Below, in pieces: positions 33,528-41,591 of a stretch of 64,000 nucleotides of DNA. The stretch's first letter is position 1; the number at the start of each line of letters is the position of its first letter. The position numbers and the translations under genes are program-made. Location: assembly GCF_014297275.1 (NCBI RefSeq), contig NZ_JACOQK010000001.1, positions 2,542,001-2,606,000 on the forward strand. The letters run 5' to 3'. The notes under the pieces were generated by a model. The model saw nothing but the letters and a program-made list of their open reading frames with translations. It did not search any database and was not told the origin of the DNA. The DNA is from Clostridium facile (GTDB taxonomy: Bacteria; Bacillota; Clostridia; Oscillospirales; Ruminococcaceae).

Positions 33528-34499
33528 CTATACAAGGGTTAAGACTTCCTCACATAATAACTCTAAATCTTGGATAGAATTTAACATTCCACATCGATTT
33601 CGAAACTGCGCTGCTCCATGAATCCCTTTTAAGTACCAAGCAGCGTGTTTTCTGGCCTCTTTCATGCCAATGTATTCCCCTTTGTACTCACAGATCATCC
33701 TGACATGGTGCATCATAATTTTCATTTTTTCTTCTAAAGAAGGTTCGGGGGAATAGCTGCCTGTTTCCAGGAATTCTTTAATTTGACGGAATAGCCAGGG
33801 ACGCCCATAGCTCCCCCGAGCAATCATCACTAAATCTACCCCAGTTTCCTCATACATTTGTTTTGCCAGTTCCGGGCTGGTAATATCACCATTTCCAATC
33901 ACAGGAATCGAAACTGCTTGCTTCACCTGACGAATGATATCCCAATCTGCTTTTCCGGAATACATCTGCATCCTTGTCCTGCCGTGGATGGTTACCGCGG
34001 ACGCTCCTGCATCTTCCATCCTTTTGGCAAATTCCACTGCGTTGATTGAATTATCATCCCAGCCTTTACGAAATTTTACTGTTACCGGCACAGTAGAGGC
34101 TTGTACTACAGCTGTTACAATTTCCGCTGCCAGTTCCGGATTTTTCATCAGGGCACTGCCACTTCCGTTTCCCGCTACTTTCGGGACAGGGCATCCCATA
34201 TTAATATCAATGATTTCTGGTTGGTAATCCAATGCCTTTTCCGCAGCTTGTGCCATAAAGTCAGGATTATCTCCAAATAGCTGTACTGCCATAGGGCGCT
34301 CGATATTGGTTACCGTAAGCAGTTGGGCTGTTTTCCGGTCGCTATAGTACATCCCTTTGGAGCTAACCATCTCCCCAACCACATAGGCGGCGTTGTATTC
34401 TTTACAAATGGTACGGTAAGCACGATCTGCTACCGACGCCATAGGCGCCAAAGCTGCTGTTTGTTCAATTGAAACATTGCCGATTTTAATTGTTTTCAT
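33528..34499 (-). CDS. dusB: tRNA-dihydrouridine synthase
   Basis: Flavin enzyme reducing specific uridines of tRNA to dihydrouridine. 323 residues from ATG 34499, after AAAGGGAG; a longer in-frame start at 34559 lacks one. TIM-barrel marks: LAPMASVADRAYR at the FMN site, MGCPVPKV with the catalytic Cys near residue 100, VTVKFRKGWDD, and IHGRTRMQMYSG. It is divergent from polA, with 108 bases between. DusB is the common Firmicute type, but the exact uridine position is not determined by sequence. Confidence 0.94.
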   Translation of the reverse strand: MKTIKIGNVSIEQTAALAPMASVADRAYRTICKEYNAAYVVGEMVSSKGMYYSDRKTAQLLTVTNIERPMAVQLFGDNPDFMAQAAEKALDYQPEIIDINMGCPVPKVAGNGSGSALMKNPELAAEIVTAVVQASTVPVTVKFRKGWDDNSINAVEFAKRMEDAGASAVTIHGRTRMQMYSGKADWDIIRQVKQAVSIPVIGNGDITSPELAKQMYEETGVDLVMIARGSYGRPWLFRQIKEFLETGSYSPEPSLEEKMKIMMHHVRMICEYKGEYIGMKEARKHAAWYLKGIHGAAQFRNRCGMLNSIQDLELLCEEVLTLV

Positions 34500-34607
34500 G
34501 AAATAAACTCCCTTTGGTTGACTATTGTTTATTTTAAAGGTAAAATTATAATTAGTCAACTATGGAAACAATAAAACCAAAGAACTGGTTACAATATAGG
34601 AGGAACT

Positions 34608-37163
34608 ATGAAACTGCTGGCAATTGACGGAAATAGTATTTTAAACCGATCCTTTTATGGGGTACGTGGGTTATCTAATTCAAAAGGGATGCCAACCAAT
34701 GCTATTTTTGGATTTTTAAATATGTTGGATAAAATGATGGCAGAAACCCAGCCGGATATGGTAGCGGTGGCATTTGACCGCAGTGAGCCTACATTTCGTC
34801 ATCAGCAGTTTGACGGCTATAAGGCAAACCGCCATGGCATGCCGGAAGATTTGGCGGTACAGCTTCCAATCGCGAAACAATTAATGGACGCTTTGGGATA
34901 CCATGTGTTGGAATGCCCTGGTTTCGAAGCGGATGACATTATGGGGACGTTTGCCCGCCTATGCAGGGAGCAAAAGGTGGATTGTGTGATTTCCTCTGGA
35001 GATAGGGACAATTTGCAGTTGGCAGGAGATGGGGTTACTGTTCGTCTGGCAACCAATAAGGAAGCTATTTTTTACGATGCGGAAAAAGTAAAGGAACAAT
35101 ACGGGGTGACCCCAGCGGAATTAGTAGAAGTAAAAGCCTTGATGGGGGACAGCTCGGACAATATTCCAGGGGTGAAAGGGATTGGGGAAAAGACTGCCCT
35201 TAGTTTAATCTCCAAATACCATACGATTGATAGTATTTTTGAGCATATTCCAGAATTGGATGTTACCACCCGGGTGAAAAACCTTCTTGGTGGGGAAACT
35301 GCCCGTCAGATGGCGGAAATGAGCCGGGAACTGGGCAAGATTGTGGATAATGCTCCTATTGATGAAGATTTGAATGCTTATTTAGTACAGCCTCAGAACA
35401 AAGAGGAGTTATATCGGATTTTATCCGAGTTGGAGCTAAAAAAATTCATTGAAAAATATGGCCTGAGTGGGGAGCAAAGGACTGAAACACCAGCAGTAAC
35501 CGAGCAGGCTATCCAATATGAAATTTTGCAAAACCCATCTTTGGAATCGGCAAAGGAACTGCTTCAGAAGGCAGGACAAATTGATTTTTTATATGAACAG
35601 GCAAGATTGTTGATTGCAGAGAATGATAAGATTTTAGAATATACTTTTGGGGCGGAACAGGCTTTTAGCGAATTAGTGTTGCAATCCCCATTGCCGAAAC
35701 GCACCCATGATGTTAAAACCATTTACCATGTGGCTTCATCCATGGGAGAAAAATTGGAAAACATTATTTTTTCTACTGATTTGGCAGCTTATTTATTGGA
35801 CGCCCTTGCCAAAAGCTATGACTTACCAATTCTAATGGAAAAATATTTGACCAAGGCTATTTCCGTAGAGGAACAATATCAAGAAATAGCGGCTTTCCCA
35901 TTGTTGTGCGACACCATGAAGGAATTGCTAGAGCAAAAGGGAATGGCAAAGCTACTGGCAGAAATTGAGTTGCCTTTGAGCCGAGTGCTAGCAAGCATGG
36001 AGATGGAAGGGTTCCAGGTAGATGTACAAGGGGTACGCCAGTTTGGAGAAATGCTGCAACTAGAAATTGACCAGTTAACGGCAGAGATCCACGATATGGC
36101 TGGGGAAGAATTCAACATCAATTCCCCGAAGGAATTGGGACGCATTTTATTTGATAAATTGCAGCTGCCTACTGGCAAAAAAACCAAAACAGGATATTCC
36201 ACCAATGTAGATGTTTTGGAAAAGCTGTCGGCCTACCACCCTATTGCCAATGCGGTATTGGAATACCGTAAACTCACCAAGCTGAATTCCACCTATGTGG
36301 CTGGTTTGTTGAAGGTAACAGGAGCGGACCACCGGGTCCACTCGGTGTTCAAACAGACTGAAACCAGGACAGGCAGAATCAGTTCTACCGAACCAAACAT
36401 GCAGAATATTCCAATCCGCACCGAACTGGGACGGAAAATGAGGCGGTTTTTTACAGCCAAAGAAGGCTATGTGTTGTTGGATGCGGACTACTCTCAGATT
36501 GAATTGCGCGTGCTTGCCCATATTGCCAATGACCAGAAGATGATTGAAGGATTCCTCCACAATGCGGATATCCATACTATGACAGCGGCCCAGGTGTTCC
36601 ACTTGCCACCTGAAATGGTAACATCAGAAATGCGCCGCCGTGCTAAAGCAATTAACTTTGGCATTGTTTATGGGATTGGGGCATTTTCTTTGTCTCAGGA
36701 TATCCATGTTTCAGTGGCAGAAGCCAGAGAGTATATCAACAGTTATTTAAATACCTATCCAGGGGTAAAACAATATATGGAACAGATTGTGGAGCAATCC
36801 GCAAAAACAGGGAACGTAACTACCATGTTTGGACGTGTCCGGGAGTTGCCAGAGATTCAATCTTCTAATAAAAATATCCGCGCTTTTGGGGAACGTGTCG
36901 CATTGAATACACCAATTCAGGGCACTGCCGCTGATATTATTAAAATTGCAATGGTACGTGTTTATGAGAGCTTAAAACAGGAAAAACTAGACGCCCGGCT
37001 GATTTTACAGGTACACGATGAGTTGTTGATTGAATCCAGTATTCAGGATGCTCCACGGGCGAAAGAAATCTTAAAACAGCAGATGGAACAGGCAGTATCC
37101 CTTTCCGTACCAATGAAAGTGGATGTAGCGGAGGGAAAAACCTGGTATGATGCGAAAGATTAA
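34608..37163 (+). CDS. polA: DNA polymerase I
   Basis: Gap-filling repair polymerase with 5'-nuclease, 851 residues. Residues 1-290 are the 5'-3' exonuclease (LLAIDGNSILNRSFYGV, FEADDIMGT, SSGDRDNLQL). Residues about 300-470 correspond to the 3'-5' exonuclease fold but lack the acidic DxE metal site, so proofreading is probably absent, as in Bacillus and Thermus enzymes. The polymerase has motif A LLDADYSQIELRV, motif B RRRAKAINFGIVYGIG and motif C QVHDELLIE. AGGAGG precedes ATG 34608. It heads a tight run of four genes. Confidence 0.97.
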   Translation: MKLLAIDGNSILNRSFYGVRGLSNSKGMPTNAIFGFLNMLDKMMAETQPDMVAVAFDRSEPTFRHQQFDGYKANRHGMPEDLAVQLPIAKQLMDALGYHVLECPGFEADDIMGTFARLCREQKVDCVISSGDRDNLQLAGDGVTVRLATNKEAIFYDAEKVKEQYGVTPAELVEVKALMGDSSDNIPGVKGIGEKTALSLISKYHTIDSIFEHIPELDVTTRVKNLLGGETARQMAEMSRELGKIVDNAPIDEDLNAYLVQPQNKEELYRILSELELKKFIEKYGLSGEQRTETPAVTEQAIQYEILQNPSLESAKELLQKAGQIDFLYEQARLLIAENDKILEYTFGAEQAFSELVLQSPLPKRTHDVKTIYHVASSMGEKLENIIFSTDLAAYLLDALAKSYDLPILMEKYLTKAISVEEQYQEIAAFPLLCDTMKELLEQKGMAKLLAEIELPLSRVLASMEMEGFQVDVQGVRQFGEMLQLEIDQLTAEIHDMAGEEFNINSPKELGRILFDKLQLPTGKKTKTGYSTNVDVLEKLSAYHPIANAVLEYRKLTKLNSTYVAGLLKVTGADHRVHSVFKQTETRTGRISSTEPNMQNIPIRTELGRKMRRFFTAKEGYVLLDADYSQIELRVLAHIANDQKMIEGFLHNADIHTMTAAQVFHLPPEMVTSEMRRRAKAINFGIVYGIGAFSLSQDIHVSVAEAREYINSYLNTYPGVKQYMEQIVEQSAKTGNVTTMFGRVRELPEIQSSNKNIRAFGERVALNTPIQGTAADIIKIAMVRVYESLKQEKLDARLILQVHDELLIESSIQDAPRAKEILKQQMEQAVSLSVPMKVDVAEGKTWYDAKD

Positions 37164-37181
37164 ACAGAAGGAGAACCAAGA

Positions 37182-37598
37182 ATGAAAGAATTGATTGTAG
37201 TATGTACAGGAAATACCTGCCGGAGCCCAATGGGGGCTGCTATTTTACAACGCCATATTGAGGATTTGGGAAAACAGGAGGAATACCGTGTGGAAAGTGG
37301 AGGGCTGAGCGCCGAAAAAGGGGAACCAGCAGCACAAAATGCCATCCTTGCTATGAAGGAAATTGGAATTGATATTTCCGAGCATCAAGCACAAAATGTC
37401 AAGGCGCAACAATTGGAGGATGCGGAAAAAATTTATGTAATGACCACAAGCCATCGGGATTTTTTAATTAATGCTTTACCAAAGATAGAAGATAAAATCA
37501 AAGTAATTGGTGTTTCTGATCCATTCGGACAGGATATAGACGCTTACCGATATTGCCGCGATTATATGATTTCTTATTTTGATGGAGAACAGCTATGA
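37182..37598 (+). CDS. Low-molecular-weight phosphatase, probable protein-arginine phosphatase
   Basis: 138-residue phosphatase of the LMW-PTP fold. The catalytic P-loop reads CTGNTCRS at residues 8-15, with the general-acid motif DPFGQD near 107-112. The Thr before the second Cys is the mark that distinguishes YwlE-type protein-arginine phosphatases from tyrosine phosphatases; on that ground I predict removal of phosphate from arginine in proteins marked by McsB. AGAAGGAG precedes ATG 37182. It starts 18 bases after polA and overlaps rimI by four bases. Confidence 0.85.
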   Translation: MKELIVVCTGNTCRSPMGAAILQRHIEDLGKQEEYRVESGGLSAEKGEPAAQNAILAMKEIGIDISEHQAQNVKAQQLEDAEKIYVMTTSHRDFLINALPKIEDKIKVIGVSDPFGQDIDAYRYCRDYMISYFDGEQL

Positions 37599-38056
37599 TT
37601 GTGCCAATGGAGCAGCGGCATGTTCAGCAGGTGCACCAGATTGAGGTGGAATGTTTTTCTGATCCATGGAGCTTAAAAGCGTTTGAGGAAGAATTGAAGA
37701 ATCCTCAGGCAATTACTTTGGTGGCGGAATCTTCTGATAAAGCAGTCATGGGGTTTGTCAATGTCCGCTATTTGTTTGGAGAATGTTTCATCAACAATGT
37801 AGCAGTATCTGCCCCATATCGGAACCAGGGGATAGCTAGCCAGCTATTACAAGGGCTGGAACAGGAAATTATTTCCCAGGAAGGGGAATTGATTACACTG
37901 GAAGTGCGGAAATCCAATCTTCCGGCAATTCGCTGTTACCAAAAACATGGCTATCAGCTTGTTGGGGAACGAAAAAATTTTTATGAAAATCCCCAAGAAA
38001 ATGCACTGCTAATGACAAAATTTCTGACAGCACCAAAGGAACGGAGGACAATATGA
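37595..38056 (+). CDS. rimI: Ribosomal-protein-alanine N-acetyltransferase
   Basis: GNAT acetyltransferase of 153 residues, predicted to acetylate the N-terminus of ribosomal protein S18. The acetyl-CoA loop is NQGIASQLLQGLEQ near residues 89-102, preceded by INNVAVSAPYR and followed by LEVRKSNLPAIRCYQKHGY. It overlaps the previous gene and tsaD by ATGA in both cases, so the four-gene run from polA is translationally coupled. RimI next to TsaD is the rule in many bacteria. Confidence 0.93.
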   Translation: MIVPMEQRHVQQVHQIEVECFSDPWSLKAFEEELKNPQAITLVAESSDKAVMGFVNVRYLFGECFINNVAVSAPYRNQGIASQLLQGLEQEIISQEGELITLEVRKSNLPAIRCYQKHGYQLVGERKNFYENPQENALLMTKFLTAPKERRTI

Positions 38057-39087
38057 GAATTTTAGCAATTGAAAGTTCGTGCGATGAAACAGCGGCTGCT
38101 GTTGTGGAGGATGGAAAAAAGGTAATTTCCTCTGTAGTATCCACCCAAATAGAAGAACATCGTTTGTATGGCGGGGTTGTTCCAGAAATCGCTTCTAGAA
38201 GGCATTGTGAAAACATCTGCGCAGTAGTAGAGCAGACACTGGAACAGGCGGATATGACGATTCACCAGGTAGATGGAATTGCAGTTACCTATGCACCTGG
38301 GTTAATTGGTGCTTTGTTAGTAGGTGTAAACTACGCAAAGGGGTTGGCTTTGGCTGCAAACAAGCCGTTAATCCCAACCCATCATCTTCGCTCCCATATT
38401 GCAGCCAATTACTTAGCCCATCCCGATTTAAAGCCACCTTTTTTGTGTTTGGTGGTATCCGGTGGGCATACCCATTTGATTGAAGTCAAAGATTATACGG
38501 ATTTTCATATTATTGGTAGAACAAGGGATGATGCGGCAGGAGAAGCTTATGACAAAGCAGCCCGTTCTTTAGGATTCCCTTATCCTGGGGGAGTCTTTAT
38601 GGATAAGGCAGCGCAACAGGGAAATCCATCTACCTATCATTTGCCAAAGCCAAAAGTGGAAGGTTCTCCTTATGATTTCAGCTTTTCCGGTTTGAAAACA
38701 GCGGTGATCAATACCATCCACAATGCTAACCAAAAAGGGGAAACCATCCAAAAAAATGATATGGCAGCGGCATTCCAGCAAACCGTTTGTGATATTTTAG
38801 CGGGTAAAACGATGAAAGCTGCTAAAGAATTTGGCTATACCGATATTGTAATAGCGGGGGGCGTATCCGCAAATTCCGGTATCCGGGCGAGATTTGAACA
38901 GGAGTGCAGGCAGAGGGGCTATCGGCTGTTTATCCCACCATTGTCCTTATGTGGGGACAATGCTGCCATGGTAGGGGCTCAGGCTTACCACGAATACCAG
39001 GCGGGGCATCTTGCGGGGATGGATTTAAACGCTATTGCTTCCTTAGCAATTGATATCTCCTATGGGGAAATGAAATCGTCCAGGTAA
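38053..39087 (+). CDS. tsaD: tRNA threonylcarbamoyladenosine transferase TsaD
   Basis: Catalytic subunit that transfers threonylcarbamoyl from TC-AMP to tRNA A37. ASKHA fold, 344 residues. The start ILAIESSCDETAAAVV, the metal-binding histidines in THHLRSHIAAN (near 110-120), VSGGHTHLI and GGVSANSGIR are all present. It starts in an ATGA overlap with rimI and ends the polA run; a long terminator follows after 90 bases. Partners TsaB and TsaE are encoded at 16.6-17.8 kb. Confidence 0.97.
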   Translation: MRILAIESSCDETAAAVVEDGKKVISSVVSTQIEEHRLYGGVVPEIASRRHCENICAVVEQTLEQADMTIHQVDGIAVTYAPGLIGALLVGVNYAKGLALAANKPLIPTHHLRSHIAANYLAHPDLKPPFLCLVVSGGHTHLIEVKDYTDFHIIGRTRDDAAGEAYDKAARSLGFPYPGGVFMDKAAQQGNPSTYHLPKPKVEGSPYDFSFSGLKTAVINTIHNANQKGETIQKNDMAAAFQQTVCDILAGKTMKAAKEFGYTDIVIAGGVSANSGIRARFEQECRQRGYRLFIPPLSLCGDNAAMVGAQAYHEYQAGHLAGMDLNAIASLAIDISYGEMKSSR

Positions 39088-39178
39088 ATCCAGAACTATT
39101 TTAGAAAGAAAACGATAAAAAAGTTTGATGGATTTATCTCAACGTTTTCTAGAAAATCACAACAATTGATAATTAAAA

Positions 39179-39233
39179 ATATCCTTTCTGTTCAATGAAA
39201 GCTTCTGTCATTGAACAAAAAGGATATTTTTAT
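39179..39233 (+). terminator. Terminator after tsaD
   Basis: A long stem: ATATCCTTT and TGTTCAATGA pair with TCATTGAACA and AAAGGATAT (one internal mismatch), then TTTTATT. Confidence 0.9.
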
Positions 39234-39646
39234 TATAGCTTTACAAAGGGTAATATGTTACTTCAATTTACATACGAATTTCTTTTTAAGTAATTTGGCT
39301 TAAAATAAAAAAACTATCGGCTGTTGAAATGAATAGTATCATTTTATTTATGTATATTAACAGCGTAATACAATAAAGAAATAAAAGCGTGTAGCGTTAT
39401 GAGAAAGTACAGATTTATGATCGTTTTCTAGCAGATCGTTTATTGTGAATAGATCAACAAATTATGTATATGCAAGTATACCACTTGAAAAGTAGAATTG
39501 CTGTTAAAGGGATAATAGTTATAGATTTTACTTATCCATACGAATCGTGTTTCCATAAGGACCAATATCTTTAAAAATCCTTTTTTGTTTATTGTGATAT
39601 CTCTGTATTTAGATATAGAAAATTATCTAAAATAGACCATAAAGAA
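39234..39646. other. AT-rich gap without a recognisable gene
   Basis: About 410 bases. I found no ORF with a ribosome site, no RNA gene and no strong inverted repeat here. Confidence 0.6.
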
Positions 39647-39675
39647 AGAGCTGTACCGTTTGTACAGCTCTTTTT
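39647..39675 (-). terminator. Terminator of the zinc-ribbon gene
   Basis: AGAGCTGTAC and GTACAGCTCT form a perfect 10-base stem around CGTTT; on the minus strand it is followed by TTCTTT. T-runs on both sides would let it work in either direction. Confidence 0.85.
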
Positions 39676-39690
39676 ATGTATCATATTTGA

Positions 39691-40473
39691 TTATTTAATA
39701 ATATTAATTTTTCCGATTAAAGGAATTCGGAATACCTGGCCTTTAGCAGCTTTTACAATACCGATAATAATACATACCAATACTAAGATACTAACAGCCC
39801 AACTCAAAAGTCCGACAATAGTGATGAAAATAGGAAGGATGCGGTATAGGCTATAATCCCATGTATTATAAAGAACGCTGCTTAGAATACCAGTAATAAT
39901 ACCTAAAATAAGGTTAATTCCACCGCCAAAGATCAAGAGCAATAAGCCCTGGTTTGATGTTTGGCGTCCCAATTGGTTCCCTTTTTCAGCAACTAGTGGC
40001 AGCCAGAATAAAATTGGAATGTAGGCCAGAGCACTTACTACATTGCTTTGTTTCGCTGGTTGAGGTTGACCATAACCATATGGTGGAACCTGTTGATAGC
40101 CTTGCTGGTAACCCTGTTGAGGAGGAACCTGCTGTTGTCCTTGTTGGTAACCTTGTTGAGGAGGAACCTGCTGATATCCTTGTTGATAGCCTTGTTGAGG
40201 AGTTTGCTGGTAACCTTGTTGAGGGGGAACTTGTGTATTAGTTTGCTGTGGAGGGATTGGTTGTTCTGGTTGAGGAATATTTTCTTGTGGGATTTCCTGT
40301 TGTACATTTGCTTGAACTTGCTGTTGTTCAGGAATCTGTGACGGAATTTGTTCTTGATATCCCTGTTCTTGGGAAGCCGGCTGTGGTATTTCCGCTGCTT
40401 TTACCGCAGTACCACAGATAGGACAATATAATGCAGTATCAGAAATTTCATTTTTACAGTTATTACATACCAT
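39691..40473 (-). CDS. Zinc-ribbon membrane protein with Gln/Pro/Tyr-rich repeat linker
   Basis: 260 residues in three parts. Residues 2-25 are a zinc ribbon (CNNC and CPIC). Residues about 30-140 are a disordered linker with repeated QQGYQQ and VPPQQGYQQG units. Residues about 145-255 hold four hydrophobic segments, similar in style to DUF4870-type membrane domains. AAAGGTGG precedes ATG 40473; the frame open to 40506 has no ribosome site. It lies alone between terminator and AT-rich gap. I cannot give a function; zinc-ribbon plus membrane proteins of this kind are common in Firmicutes. Confidence 0.75.
   Translation of the reverse strand: MVCNNCKNEISDTALYCPICGTAVKAAEIPQPASQEQGYQEQIPSQIPEQQQVQANVQQEIPQENIPQPEQPIPPQQTNTQVPPQQGYQQTPQQGYQQGYQQVPPQQGYQQGQQQVPPQQGYQQGYQQVPPYGYGQPQPAKQSNVVSALAYIPILFWLPLVAEKGNQLGRQTSNQGLLLLIFGGGINLILGIITGILSSVLYNTWDYSLYRILPIFITIVGLLSWAVSILVLVCIIIGIVKAAKGQVFRIPLIGKINIIK
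40072..40230 (-). repeat. Imperfect tandem repeat coding for GYQQ units
   Basis: Coding repeat inside the zinc-ribbon gene, built of units around 12-15 bases and higher-order units around 39-51 bases (CTTGTTGAGGAGGAACCTGC recurs). Slippage here would change linker length without shifting the frame if whole units are lost. Confidence 0.8.
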
Positions 40474-40693
40474 GACAATAACCACCTTTCTTATGTGATA
40501 AATCAAAAAAATGATACTAAATTAAGTATATATGATAATTTTTATTTTGTCTACAATATTTTTGAAAAATCACTATAAAAGAAACAATAATTACACAAAT
40601 AAATTGTATTGATTTATCCATTATGAAAAATTTTTTACATAAAAAAGGACTATTAAAATAGTTTATTCTATTTTTATGGATGTAAAAATAAAA

Positions 40694-41260
40694 TTATTCC
40701 GGTTTTTCTTCCAATGCTAATTCCACTTCACCCAAGTGTTTTAATTCAAAGCCGTTTTGCTTAAATTCTTCATAATCAAAAGCTTCCAACTCATCATAAG
40801 CAAGTTTATGGAAATCATAAAAATTATGCCACCATTCATATCCGTCTCCTAAATTGTGGCTCAGAAATGCTTCCGCAATTTCAATGCCCATTTGTGGAGC
40901 AACATAAAACGCACCCATTGCAAGGACGTTGCAGTTATTGCCGGTAATGCAACGCAGAGCAGCAGGGACACTTTCCACTACTGCCGCATGGACATGAGGA
41001 CATTTGCTTGCCGCAATATGGATTCCCATTCCAGTTCCGCAGAAAAGTAGAGCCCGCTCAAATTCGCCTTCAGAGATTTTAGCGCCTACTTTTAGACCGA
41101 TGCGATGGAACATTTCTGGGCTTTCTTCATCAGCGGATTGTACGCCAATATCGGTAACTGTCCATCCTTTTTTCTTTAAATGTTCTACAACCGCTTCTTT
41201 TAATGGAAAACCAGCAAAATCAGCCCCTACTAATATTTGTTTATCTTTGATTGTTTTCAT
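40694..41260 (-). CDS. RpiB/LacA/LacB-family sugar-phosphate isomerase with C-terminal extension
   Basis: 188 residues, about 40 longer than RpiB at 17764. The N-terminal 140 residues have the family fold: VGADFAGFPLKEAV in place of the usual GSDHGG, catalytic Cys in LLFCGTGMGIHIAA, and NNCNVLAMGAFYVAP. The His of the GSDHGG motif is replaced by Phe, so the substrate probably differs from ribose 5-phosphate. The C-terminal part (HNLGDGYEWWHNFYDFHKLAYDELEAFDYEEF) is acidic and aromatic. AAAGGG precedes ATG 41260. It stands alone with no sugar operon near, so the substrate cannot be guessed. Confidence 0.85.
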   Translation of the reverse strand: MKTIKDKQILVGADFAGFPLKEAVVEHLKKKGWTVTDIGVQSADEESPEMFHRIGLKVGAKISEGEFERALLFCGTGMGIHIAASKCPHVHAAVVESVPAALRCITGNNCNVLAMGAFYVAPQMGIEIAEAFLSHNLGDGYEWWHNFYDFHKLAYDELEAFDYEEFKQNGFELKHLGEVELALEEKPE

Positions 41261-41532
41261 AAAAAATTTCCCTTTCTTTGTGTAAAATTAATAGATGATT
41301 TAGTGTTTAATTGCAATATAGCATAAATAAAATACAGTGTCAATGCAATGAAAAGGTTTTCATGATTTATAACAGATTCTTTTTTTCATTTAAGGCAGTT
41401 TGACGAAATTTTGTTATTGATATATCATTAAATTATATTTTAATGGATAGCATAGTTTATTACTTCAAAAAAGTTTTTTCTAGTTTATTTGAATAAGAGT
41501 TATATTTTGAAGTATTTTCCTACAAAGTGAAA

Positions 41533-41566
41533 AAACAGGTTGCGAATTCGCAACCTGTTTTTTTAT
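41533..41566 (-). terminator. Terminator of ppdK
   Basis: A 28-base perfect palindrome centred on GAATTC (arms AAACAGGTTGCGAA and TTCGCAACCTGTTT), flanked by A- and T-runs. It can serve both strands; ppdK ends 26 bases away. Confidence 0.93.
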
Positions 41567-41591
41567 TCTCTGTATCTTTTATCCAGAAAAA

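Noticed and set aside
36147..36602. Minus-strand ORF of 151 codons inside polA
   Set aside because: Shadow of the polymerase domain; motifs A-C read on the plus strand.
40072..40230. CRISPR-like repeat array
   Set aside because: The repeats are in-frame codons for Gln, Gly, Tyr and Pro in a protein linker, with no unique spacers.
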